This document shows positions 1 through 5,641 of a DNA stretch of 5,641 bases, one piece after another. The position numbers and the translations under genes are program-made. The DNA lies in assembly GCA_030633285.1 (NCBI GenBank), contig DAOVTC010000091.1, positions 1 through 5,641 of the forward strand. The letters are read 5' to 3'. Under the pieces are notes generated by a model. The model did not search any database and was not told the DNA's origin. It was given only the letters and a program-made list of their open reading frames with translations. This DNA is from Flavobacteriaceae bacterium. GTDB lineage: Bacteria > Bacteroidota > Bacteroidia > Flavobacteriales > Flavobacteriaceae. The number at the start of each line of letters is the position of its first letter. Within the stretch, counting starts at the first letter, position 1.

Positions 1-2256
1 GGAGCTTCATGTGATTGGGATCGCACCAAATTCACAATGGATGATGATTTGAGTGAGTCGGTTATTGATACTTTTATTGACTTATTTAATAAAGGATTAA
101 TTTATCGCGGTTATCGAATGGTAAATTGGGATCCTGAAGCTAAAACTACTTTGTCTGATGAAGAAGTAGAATATGTAGAAAAACAAGGAAAACTATATTA
201 TTTAGATTATAAAATTGAAGGTAGTAATGATGTAATAACTATTGCAACCACAAGACCTGAAACAATTTTAGGAGATACTGCAATATGTATAAATCCAAAT
301 GATGAGCGATTTAAACATTTAAAAGGTAAAAAGGCAATTGTACCAATAGTAAATCGTATAATTCCAATTATTGAAGATGAATATGTTGATGTAGAGTTTG
401 GTACAGGGTGCTTAAAGATTACTCCAGCACATGACCCTAATGATAAAGTAATAGGAGAGAAGCATAAATTAGAAGTGATTGATATATTTAATGATGATGC
501 AACTTTAAATTCTTACGGACTTCATTATGAGGGACAAGATAGATTTGAAGTTAGAAAAGCTATTGTTAAAGAGTTAGAAGAAAAAGGGTATATCAATAAA
601 ATTGAAGACTATGTTAATAAAATAGGTATTTCAGAACGAACCAAAGCTGTTATTGAACCTAAAATTTCAGCACAATGGTTTTTAAAAATGGAAGACTTGG
701 TAAAACCCGCTATCAAAGCAGTAAAAGATGGTGAAGTTAATTTTTTTCCAAAACATTATGTAAACACTTATAATCACTGGTTAGATAATATTCGTGATTG
801 GAATATTTCACGCCAGCTTTGGTGGGGGCAACAAATTCCAGCTTATTTTTATGGAGATGGAGTAGAGGATTTTGTAATAGCAAAATCAAAAGAAGAAGCT
901 TTAATTTTAGCTCAAGAAAAAATAAATAGCAATTCTGCTACAGTCAAAAATTCTTTAACTTTAAATGATTTGAGACAAGAAGACGATGTATTAGATACTT
1001 GGTTCTCATCATGGTTATGGCCTATTTCTGTTTTTGATGGTATTCGGAATCCTGATAATAAAGAAATTGAATATTATTACCCAACCAATGATTTAGTAAC
1101 AGGTCCAGATATTATTTTCTTTTGGGTAGCACGTATGATTTTTGCTGGTTACGAATTTCGTGATATGAAACCATTTTCTAATGTGTACTTTACTGGAATT
1201 GTTCGTGACAAGCAAGGACGTAAAATGTCTAAGCAATTAGGTAATTCACCTGACCCTATTGAATTGATGAAGCAATATGGTGCAGATGGTGTTAGAACAG
1301 GTATTTTGATGAGCTCAGGAGCTGGAAATGATTTGCTTTTTGATGAAAACTTGATGTTGCAAGGTCGAAATTTTGCCAATAAAATTTGGAACGGTTTTCG
1401 CTTGGTAAAAGGATGGGAGGTTTCTAGTGAAATAGAGCAACCCCAATCAGCAAAAACAGCCATTGCATGGTATCATTCTAAATTTCAAAAAACTTTACAA
1501 TTTATTGAAAAACAGTTTGAGCAATATAGGTTATCAGATGCTTTAACAGCAATTTATAAATTGGTTTGGGATGATTTTTCTTCTTGGTATTTAGAGATGG
1601 TAAAGCCTGAATATGGAAAACCAATTGACGTAAAAACGTTAAAAGCAACTATTTCTTTTTTTGAAGATAATATTAAAATTTTACATCCTTTTATGCCATT
1701 TATTACTGAAGAAATTTGGCAGTATTTTAATGAAAGATCAAAGGAAGAAGCATTAATTATTTCAAATTATCCGAAACAAAGTAATTTTGATGAAAATATT
1801 TTAACTGATTTTGAAATCACTCAAGAAATTATTTCAGCAATTCGAAATCTTCGAAAAGAAAAAAACATTTCGTTTAAAGAAAAATTAGAACTTTCAATTT
1901 TAGAGAAAGATAAAATAAATGCAGATTATAATAAAGTTATTCAAAAGCTTTGTAATATTTCAATTATTACTAAAGTGGATAAGAAATTAGATAATGCTTT
2001 GGCGTTTAGAGTAAAATCTAATGAGTTTTTTATTCCTTTTTCTGAAAGTATTGATGTTGATGCTGAGTTAAAAAAGTTAACAGAAGAATTAGATTATAAT
2101 AAAGGATTTTTAATATCAGTTCAAAAGAAATTAAGTAATGAACGATTTGTTAATAATGCTCCCGAACAAGTAATTACCAATGAGCGTAAAAAAGAATCAG
2201 ATGCAATTTCTAAAATTGCAATGCTCGAAGAAAGCTTGAAAAGTTTGAAAGGGTAA
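1..2256 (+). CDS. valS: valyl-tRNA synthetase ValS, 5'-truncated by the window edge
   Basis: Class I aminoacyl-tRNA synthetase that attaches valine to tRNA-Val in the cytoplasm and edits mischarged threonine. The frame is open from base 1 (GASCDWDR, then FTMDDDLSES), so the ATG at 37 is internal. The window holds 751 residues. Bacterial ValS is usually about 870-950 residues, so roughly the first 120 or more, including the HIGH motif, lie upstream. Numbering residues from base 1, the following are visible: the editing-domain motif TTRPET at 83-88 and GTGCLKITPAHDPND at 134-148; the family motif DVLDTWFSS at 329-337; TGPDIIFFWVARM; and the ATP-binding loop KMSKQ at 408-412 (bases 1222-1236), a common variant of KMSKS. 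An anticodon-binding region follows, with HPFMPFITEEIW. The C-terminal arm, about 685-751, is a charged coiled coil with LSNERFVNNAPEQV, typical of ValS rather than IleS or LeuS. The stop is TAA at 2254-2256. All motifs look intact. Confidence 0.98.
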   Translation, partial: GASCDWDRTKFTMDDDLSESVIDTFIDLFNKGLIYRGYRMVNWDPEAKTTLSDEEVEYVEKQGKLYYLDYKIEGSNDVITIATTRPETILGDTAICINPNDERFKHLKGKKAIVPIVNRIIPIIEDEYVDVEFGTGCLKITPAHDPNDKVIGEKHKLEVIDIFNDDATLNSYGLHYEGQDRFEVRKAIVKELEEKGYINKIEDYVNKIGISERTKAVIEPKISAQWFLKMEDLVKPAIKAVKDGEVNFFPKHYVNTYNHWLDNIRDWNISRQLWWGQQIPAYFYGDGVEDFVIAKSKEEALILAQEKINSNSATVKNSLTLNDLRQEDDVLDTWFSSWLWPISVFDGIRNPDNKEIEYYYPTNDLVTGPDIIFFWVARMIFAGYEFRDMKPFSNVYFTGIVRDKQGRKMSKQLGNSPDPIELMKQYGADGVRTGILMSSGAGNDLLFDENLMLQGRNFANKIWNGFRLVKGWEVSSEIEQPQSAKTAIAWYHSKFQKTLQFIEKQFEQYRLSDALTAIYKLVWDDFSSWYLEMVKPEYGKPIDVKTLKATISFFEDNIKILHPFMPFITEEIWQYFNERSKEEALIISNYPKQSNFDENILTDFEITQEIISAIRNLRKEKNISFKEKLELSILEKDKINADYNKVIQKLCNISIITKVDKKLDNALAFRVKSNEFFIPFSESIDVDAELKKLTEELDYNKGFLISVQKKLSNERFVNNAPEQVITNERKKESDAISKIAMLEESLKSLKG

Positions 2257-2260
2257 AATG

Positions 2261-2312
2261 TTCATGGGTAACTCAAAGTTACCTCGTGAATTAAATATTA
2301 CATTTATTTTTT
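2261..2312 (+). terminator. hairpin terminator after valS, possibly bidirectional
   Basis: A strong inverted repeat starts 5 bases after the valS stop. GGTAACT (2267-2273) pairs perfectly with AGTTACC (2277-2283) across a 3-base CAA loop. The stem extends outward as TTCATG (2261-2266) with CGTGAA (2285-2290), including one T-G wobble and a single bulged T at 2284, giving 13 pairs in all. On the plus strand a T-rich run, TTTATTTTTT (2303-2312), follows, but only after a 12-base gap, so it is not a textbook U-tract. On the minus strand the hairpin is followed by CATTTTACCC. Its place between convergent genes suggests that it ends valS transcripts and may also stop transcripts of the lipid cluster. 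The pairing is seen directly; the terminator role is inferred. Confidence 0.6.
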
Positions 2313-2420
2313 AAGAATAGTTTTAACTTCAATAATTTTGTTAGTTGAATTTTGTTTTTGTTCAAGAAGTCATATTGAAATAAGAAATAAAGTTGTTGTA
2401 AAAACAATTAATTTTTATGA
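2304..2420 (-). pseudogene. possible remnant of a small membrane or lipoprotein gene
   Basis: Directly downstream of the ACBP gene, one minus-strand frame reads as a hydrophobic segment, KLIVFTTTLFLISI (about 2414-2373). An in-frame TGA (2372-2370) follows, then a polar tail beginning LLEQKQNSTNKIIEVKT and ending ILKK before a TAA at 2306-2304. A TAA at 2417-2415 precedes the hydrophobic part and no in-frame ATG is present. The pattern of signal-peptide-like stretch followed by a polar lysine-rich tail resembles a short exported protein broken by two stops. Another minus-strand frame is open for 39 codons from a TTG at 2407 to a TAA ending at 2291, but its product is an uninformative leucine/lysine-rich peptide. 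In sequence this AT-rich, either could be chance. No family is recognised. Confidence 0.18.
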
Positions 2421-2436
2421 TATTTTTAGTCAGAAA

Positions 2437-2706
2437 TTATGTAATCTTTTGGTTAGTAAATTTTTCAACCAATTTGATGTACTCTTGTTTGGCTTCATCA
2501 ACAGAAATTTTATTTATTTGAAACCAAGCATTTAGTTTAAAGGCATTTCTTATAGCATTGTTGCCTGAAGGTGGTGCTACAGCATCTTTACTAGTAGCAT
2601 GTTTATAATATGCATAAAATTGCAACATAGTATCAGGTGGTAACTTTTTGGTCATTGCCGATGCTATTTCAAAAGCTTTTTTAAATTTTCGATCAAGATC
2701 TGTCAT
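2437..2706 (-). CDS. acyl-CoA-binding protein (ACBP family)
   Basis: Small soluble four-helix protein of 89 residues, the normal size of the ACBP domain, expected to bind long-chain acyl-CoA esters in the cytoplasm and buffer or deliver them. The four ligand-contacting residues known from bovine ACBP (Tyr28, Lys32, Lys54, Tyr73) all have counterparts at a constant offset of three: Tyr31 and Lys35 in FYAYYKHAT, Lys57 in FKLNAW, and Tyr76 in AKQEYIKLVEKF. The usual Gln after the Lys of the YKQAT motif is His36 here. The start ATG (2706-2704) overlaps the psd stop by one base (TAATG), which implies co-translation with psd and fixes the start. It is the last intact gene of the minus-strand unit. 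ACBPs are common in eukaryotes and patchy in bacteria. The fold assignment is firm; the exact ligand and its link to phospholipid synthesis are inferred. Confidence 0.9.
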   Translation of the reverse strand: MTDLDRKFKKAFEIASAMTKKLPPDTMLQFYAYYKHATSKDAVAPPSGNNAIRNAFKLNAWFQINKISVDEAKQEYIKLVEKFTNQKIT

Positions 2707-3356
2707 TAAATTTTAGCAATTATAGTTTCTCCACCTTTAGTTTTTTGGTTGAGCTCAACTGTAATTTTCATATCCAAAGGTACAAAAATATCTAGTCTAG
2801 AGCCAAATTTAATAAAGCCTGCGTCATTACCTTGAATAACATTTTTTTCAACTTTCGCATAATTTACTATACGACGCGCAACAGCACCTGCTATTTGACG
2901 ATACAAAATTTCACCAACTTTTTTATTTTCAATTACTATGGTTGTTCGTTCATTCTCTTCAGAAGATTTTGGATGCCATGCAACTAAGTATTTTCCAGGA
3001 TGGTGTTTGCTAAATTTAATAACACCACTAATTGGGTATCGAGTAACATGAACATTTAAAGGGGACATAAAAATTGATATCTGTCTTCTTTTGTCTTTAA
3101 AATATTCTTTTTCAACTAACTCTTCAATAACAACTATTTTTCCATCTGCAGGAGCGATAATATAATCATCACTAACTTGAGTATTTCTTTTAGGATTTCT
3201 GAAAAACTGAAGAATTAGGATAAAAAGAACTAAAACCCCAATCATCAATGTTTTTTGAAGCCAATAAATTGGTACAAAATATTCAGCTAAAAAAATAGAA
3301 GCAACTAAAATTAATGCTGAAAAAAATATGATTTTAAAACCTTCTTTATGAAACAT
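2706..3356 (-). CDS. psd: phosphatidylserine decarboxylase proenzyme, short type
   Basis: Converts phosphatidylserine to phosphatidylethanolamine at the inner membrane, using a pyruvoyl group formed by self-cleavage. At 216 residues it belongs to the short bacterial class rather than the roughly 300-residue E. coli class. Two membrane segments lie at about 9-27 and 36-52, followed by FRNPKR (52-57), APADGK (68-73, with Asp71), the family motif MSPLNVHVTRYP (97-108, with His103) and the processing site KFGSR. Cleavage between Gly185 and Ser186 would give a 185-residue beta chain and a 31-residue alpha chain carrying the pyruvoyl group from Ser186. Asp71 and His103 are plausible helpers in maturation or catalysis by comparison with the family. 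The E. coli His147 position appears to be Arg106, as I recall for short-type enzymes. The start ATG overlaps the cdsA stop (TAATG), and the stop overlaps the ACBP start in the same way. An archaetidylserine or other phosphoserine-lipid substrate cannot be excluded from sequence alone, but is less likely in Bacteroidota. Confidence 0.95.
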   Translation of the reverse strand: MFHKEGFKIIFFSALILVASIFLAEYFVPIYWLQKTLMIGVLVLFILILQFFRNPKRNTQVSDDYIIAPADGKIVVIEELVEKEYFKDKRRQISIFMSPLNVHVTRYPISGVIKFSKHHPGKYLVAWHPKSSEENERTTIVIENKKVGEILYRQIAGAVARRIVNYAKVEKNVIQGNDAGFIKFGSRLDIFVPLDMKITVELNQKTKGGETIIAKI

Positions 3357-4177
3357 TATATGGTTAAGTATAAATATATATAAATAAACGGTGTTGCAAA
3401 GATAATACTATCTAATCTATCTAAAAAACCACCATGCCCTGGGATAAAATTACTACTGTCTTTTAATTTAGCTTGTCTTTTAAACATAGATTCAATTAAA
3501 TCGCCTAAAACTCCAAAAGTACTAACAATTATTGCAATAGCAAACCACTGTATATCTTGTACACTAAAACAATATTCTGAGATAAAATACCCGGAGATAA
3601 ATGTAAAAATAAATCCTCCTAAAAATCCTTCTACTGTTTTATTTGGTGATACTCTTTCAATAAGTTTAGTTTTTCCGAAATTTTTTCCAATAAGGAAAGC
3701 GAATATATCATTACTCCAAGTTAATATAAAAATACCTATTATAATTGAGCTGTCAAATGAATTTTCAAAATTTAAAAAAGGTATTTTAATTAATAATGAA
3801 AATGGTATAATAATATAAATTAATGACAAAAATATTCTGCCCAAGTATTGAATAGCTACTTTTCTTGATGAGATCAAAGTAGTTATTAAAGTAAAAAATA
3901 GAACGAATGTAAATATGGAAATAAATATTTTTTCAGATAAATTATCTTTAAATATTATTAAATTACTATTAGAAATAATTGCTAAAGAAAAAGAGGTAAC
4001 AGCTAAAATATAAGGATAAACGCTTTTTAGTCCAATGATTTTTAAAAATTCATAAAGACTAATTATTAAAAAAATAAAAAACAAACTGTAAAAATAGAAT
4101 TGCCCTAAAAGCGAAGAAGAAACTATTAAAATAACATATATTAATCCGAAAATTATACGTTTGGTAAAGTTGTTCAT
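3356..4177 (-). CDS. cdsA: phosphatidate cytidylyltransferase (CDP-diacylglycerol synthase)
   Basis: Integral membrane enzyme that makes CDP-diacylglycerol from CTP and phosphatidic acid, the branch point for phosphatidylserine/phosphatidylethanolamine and phosphatidylglycerol. The 273-residue protein is very hydrophobic, with about eight membrane segments, and matches the family's usual length. The CTP_transf_1 signature is complete at residues 230-256: SMFKR, then four residues, KD, and later PGHGGFLDRLD. Other conserved pieces are the SNDIFAFLIGKNFGKTKL stretch (155-172, with Asp157), SPNKTVEG (177-184) and GDLIES (225-230, with Asp226), which are likely metal- and nucleotide-binding elements. 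The ATG at 4177 starts 4 bases after the stop of the LUD gene, and the TAA overlaps the psd start by one base. Co-expression with psd is sensible because Psd's substrate is made from CDP-diacylglycerol by a phosphatidylserine synthase, which is encoded elsewhere. Confidence 0.97.
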   Translation of the reverse strand: MNNFTKRIIFGLIYVILIVSSSLLGQFYFYSLFFIFLIISLYEFLKIIGLKSVYPYILAVTSFSLAIISNSNLIIFKDNLSEKIFISIFTFVLFFTLITTLISSRKVAIQYLGRIFLSLIYIIIPFSLLIKIPFLNFENSFDSSIIIGIFILTWSNDIFAFLIGKNFGKTKLIERVSPNKTVEGFLGGFIFTFISGYFISEYCFSVQDIQWFAIAIIVSTFGVLGDLIESMFKRQAKLKDSSNFIPGHGGFLDRLDSIIFATPFIYIYLYLTI

Positions 4178-4181
4178 GAAT

Positions 4182-4778
4182 TTATAAATCTTCTAATAAA
4201 AGCAAATATAAGGTTTTACTATTGGTATTACCATAGCTCATAAAATCGGGGTCTGCTTTATTTGGATAATAGTCTTTAATAGAGCTGATTATAGTTGCTT
4301 CATTTTTTTCAGATCTGTTTCTTATTCCAGATATACCTTCACGAGTATCTTTAGCAATTTGGCTGGTTTTTGCATATACAATAAAATTATTTGGTAATTC
4401 TTTTAATTTTTTATCACGTAATTGACGAGAGGTAAACATAATACTTCCATCATCAGAAATTAAGGATTCACAACAGGTAAAAAAAGGTAAATCAGGAATA
4501 ATTTTTTCAGTTTTAGCACTTTTTATATTAGTTAAAATTTCAAGTAATTCTTCATTAAAACTAACAACATTATTCCAGTTGTTTTCTTGTAAGATTTGAA
4601 TTAAATTTGTTTCAACATCCTCTAGGTTAGAACAGTATAAAAATTTACCGCCTTTATGAATAAGTTTTTTTACAAATCTTTCATCAATTGACATTTCATC
4701 AAAAGATTCAGATATATTTTCTTCTTTTTTTTGAGAAGGATTGATTTTGTTTTTAAAAAACTTAGTGAAGAAATTCAT
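4182..4778 (-). CDS. LUD-domain (LutC/YkgG-like) protein of unknown role
   Basis: Predicted soluble protein of 198 residues in the LUD/DUF162 family, whose best-known member LutC is part of the lactate-utilisation LutABC system. Visible landmarks are ERFVKKLIHKGGKFLYCSN (33-51), a conserved core CESLISDDGSIMFTSRQL (103-120), a following strand NNFIVYAKTSQI (130-141) and a C-terminal strand YLLLLEDL (191-198). A lysine/glutamate-rich N-terminal stretch of about 30 residues precedes the domain and has no clear signal peptide. The ATG at 4778 (MNFFTKFF) is preferred over a TTG two codons upstream. No lutA or lutB is present; instead the gene sits between ftsH and cdsA, so a lactate role is doubtful. 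Cys102 and Cys103 are adjacent but no iron-sulfur cluster motif is seen. The family call is by pattern recognition and the function is unknown. Confidence 0.82.
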   Translation of the reverse strand: MNFFTKFFKNKINPSQKKEENISESFDEMSIDERFVKKLIHKGGKFLYCSNLEDVETNLIQILQENNWNNVVSFNEELLEILTNIKSAKTEKIIPDLPFFTCCESLISDDGSIMFTSRQLRDKKLKELPNNFIVYAKTSQIAKDTREGISGIRNRSEKNEATIISSIKDYYPNKADPDFMSYGNTNSKTLYLLLLEDL

Positions 4779-4797
4779 AATCAAAAATGTAATTATT

Positions 4798-4805
4798 CAA
4801 ATTTA
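4798..4805 (-). promoter_or_regulatory. possible Bacteroidota -7 promoter box before the LUD gene
   Basis: In the 41-base gap after ftsH, the minus strand reads TAAATTTG, an exact match to the Bacteroidota -7 consensus TAnnTTTG, 19 bases upstream of the LUD ATG. No clear -33 TTTG/TTG element lies about 19-21 bases further upstream, and AT-rich DNA produces such octamers by chance. If active, it would let the LUD-cdsA-psd-ACBP genes be expressed apart from ftsH. It is a weak candidate. Confidence 0.22.
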
Positions 4806-4819
4806 CAAAAACACTTTGG

Positions 4820-5641
4820 TTATTTTGATGATTCCTTAGAATTTTCATCTTTAGAGTCTTCATTTTTTTCAGTTATTTCTTTTTTTGTTTCTTCTTTTTT
4901 ACTTTTACTCTTATTTTTTACAATTGGTATCTCTTTTTGAAATGGTCTTTCTCCAAAAATATTTTTCAAATTTTCTTCAAAAATAACTTCTTTTTCAATT
5001 AAAATTTCAGCCAATTCAATAAGTTCATTTTTGTGTTCTTTAAGAATTTGTATAGCTCTATTATACTGTTTTTCAATTATTTTTGAAATTTCCTCATCAA
5101 TATTTTGGGCTGTTAATTCACTATATGGTTTAGTAAAAGTATAGTCACTTTGACCGCTTGAATCATAATAAGTGATATTTCCAATTTTATCATTTAAACC
5201 ATATATAGTAACAATTGCTCTTGCTTGTCGGGTTACTTTTTCTAAATCATTTAAAGCACCTGTTGAAATTTTATTGAACATAACTTTTTCTGCTGCTCTT
5301 CCACCTAGTGTTGCACACATTTCATCTAACATTTGATCAGTTTCAACGATTTGTCTTTCCTCTGGTAAATACCAGGCAGCTCCTAAAGATTTGCCTCTCG
5401 GAACGATAGTTACCTTAACTAGTGGTGCTGCATGCTCTAGCATCCAACTAACTGTTGCATGTCCAGCTTCATGATAAGCAATGGTTTTTCTTTCTTTAGA
5501 AGTTATAATTTTATTTTTCTTTTCTAAACCACCTACAATTCTATCAACTGCATCTAAAAAGTCTATATGATGTACTTTCTTTTTATTCTTTCTAGCAGCA
5601 ACTAAAGCTGCTTCATTACAAACATTTGCAATATCAGCACC
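4820..5641 (-). CDS. ftsH: ATP-dependent zinc metalloprotease FtsH, C-terminal part
   Basis: Membrane-anchored AAA+ protease that unfolds and degrades membrane and regulatory proteins. The window holds the last 273 residues; the membrane helices and Walker motifs lie beyond the right edge. The frame is open to base 5641, so the ATG at 5443 is internal. Numbered from the edge, the fragment begins with the end of the AAA+ lid (GADIANVCNEAALVAARK). It continues into the M41 protease domain with the zinc motif HEAGH at 57-61 (bases 5473-5459), VTIVPRG, the LGGRAAEKVMF stretch and the third zinc ligand Asp132 in TGALNDLE. YYDSSGQSDYTFTKPYS and the helical ending IFGERPF are typical of Bacteroidota FtsH. 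After about residue 240 comes a roughly 30-residue low-complexity tail of Lys, Glu, Ser and Asp. The stop is 41 bases before the LUD start. Everything catalytic in this part is intact. Confidence 0.98.
   Translation of the reverse strand, partial: GADIANVCNEAALVAARKNKKKVHHIDFLDAVDRIVGGLEKKNKIITSKERKTIAYHEAGHATVSWMLEHAAPLVKVTIVPRGKSLGAAWYLPEERQIVETDQMLDEMCATLGGRAAEKVMFNKISTGALNDLEKVTRQARAIVTIYGLNDKIGNITYYDSSGQSDYTFTKPYSELTAQNIDEEISKIIEKQYNRAIQILKEHKNELIELAEILIEKEVIFEENLKNIFGERPFQKEIPIVKNKSKSKKEETKKEITEKNEDSKDENSKESSK

Noticed and set aside
37..39. ATG at 37 as the valS start
   Set aside because: The frame is open from base 1 and encodes conserved ValS residues (GASCDWDR) before this Met, and the N-terminal HIGH region must lie further upstream.
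1149..1463. Open frame of 104 codons on the minus strand inside valS
   Set aside because: It lies fully antisense to a conserved part of valS around the KMSKQ loop, and its product resembles no family I recognise.
2353..2407. Weak inverted repeat TTGTTTTT / AAAAACAA in the gap after ACBP
   Set aside because: It is only 8 mostly A-T pairs with a loop of about 40 bases, as expected by chance in this composition.
2338..2535. Open frame of 65 codons on the plus strand starting with TTG
   Set aside because: It overlaps the 3' end of the well-supported ACBP gene on the other strand, uses a weak start, and gives a Phe/Asn/Ile-rich product expected from AT-rich antisense sequence.
4779..4784. Upstream TTG as the start of the LUD gene
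   Set aside because: It adds only two residues; the in-frame ATG at 4778 gives a typical start (MNFFTKFF) and needs no rare initiation codon.
4850..4925. Pyrimidine-rich, repeat-like tract on the plus strand
   Set aside because: It is the complement of Lys (AAA) and Glu (GAA) codons in the FtsH tail. No regular repeat unit is present.
4731..4940. Open frame of 69 codons on the plus strand, ending in a Phe/Ser/Leu-rich stretch that looks like a membrane segment
   Set aside because: The apparent membrane segment is the antisense of the Lys/Glu-rich FtsH tail; the frame spans the ends of two real genes.

Overview
The window is AT-rich and almost fully coding. It looks like an ordinary chromosomal segment of a low-GC member of the Bacteroidota, most likely a flavobacterium. 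The evidence is the style of the valyl-tRNA synthetase and FtsH sequences, an acyl-CoA-binding protein next to phosphatidylserine decarboxylase, and the gene order ftsH / LUD-domain gene / cdsA / psd / ACBP. I recall that order from flavobacterial genomes; it was not searched here.

Layout. Bases 1-2256 (+) hold the 3' six-sevenths or so of valS, open at the left edge. Bases 2257-2436 are a 180-base gap between convergent genes. It contains a strong hairpin directly after valS and, on the minus strand, a possible broken small gene. Bases 2437-5641 (-) form a tight, probably single transcription unit, read right to left: the 3' end of ftsH (open at the right edge), a LUD-domain (LutC/YkgG-like) gene, cdsA, psd and an ACBP-family gene. 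The cdsA/psd and psd/ACBP junctions are both one-base TAATG stop-start overlaps, and LUD/cdsA are 4 bases apart. The only sizeable gap inside the unit is the 41 bases between ftsH and the LUD gene, which contains a weak Bacteroidota-type promoter candidate.

How the genes fit together. CdsA makes CDP-diacylglycerol from phosphatidic acid and CTP. Psd makes phosphatidylethanolamine from phosphatidylserine. The phosphatidylserine synthase that would connect them is not in the window. The ACBP protein probably binds the acyl-CoA or similar acyl thioesters of lipid metabolism. FtsH is a membrane-anchored AAA+ zinc protease. The LUD protein has no established role here. ValS is unrelated housekeeping translation machinery that happens to face the cluster.

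I see no mobile element, CRISPR array, tRNA or rRNA gene, riboswitch or convincing new system. The most interesting points are the bacterial ACBP with an intact eukaryote-type ligand-binding set, the uncharacterised LUD protein embedded in a membrane-lipid operon, and the possible decayed small membrane or secreted protein gene after ACBP.
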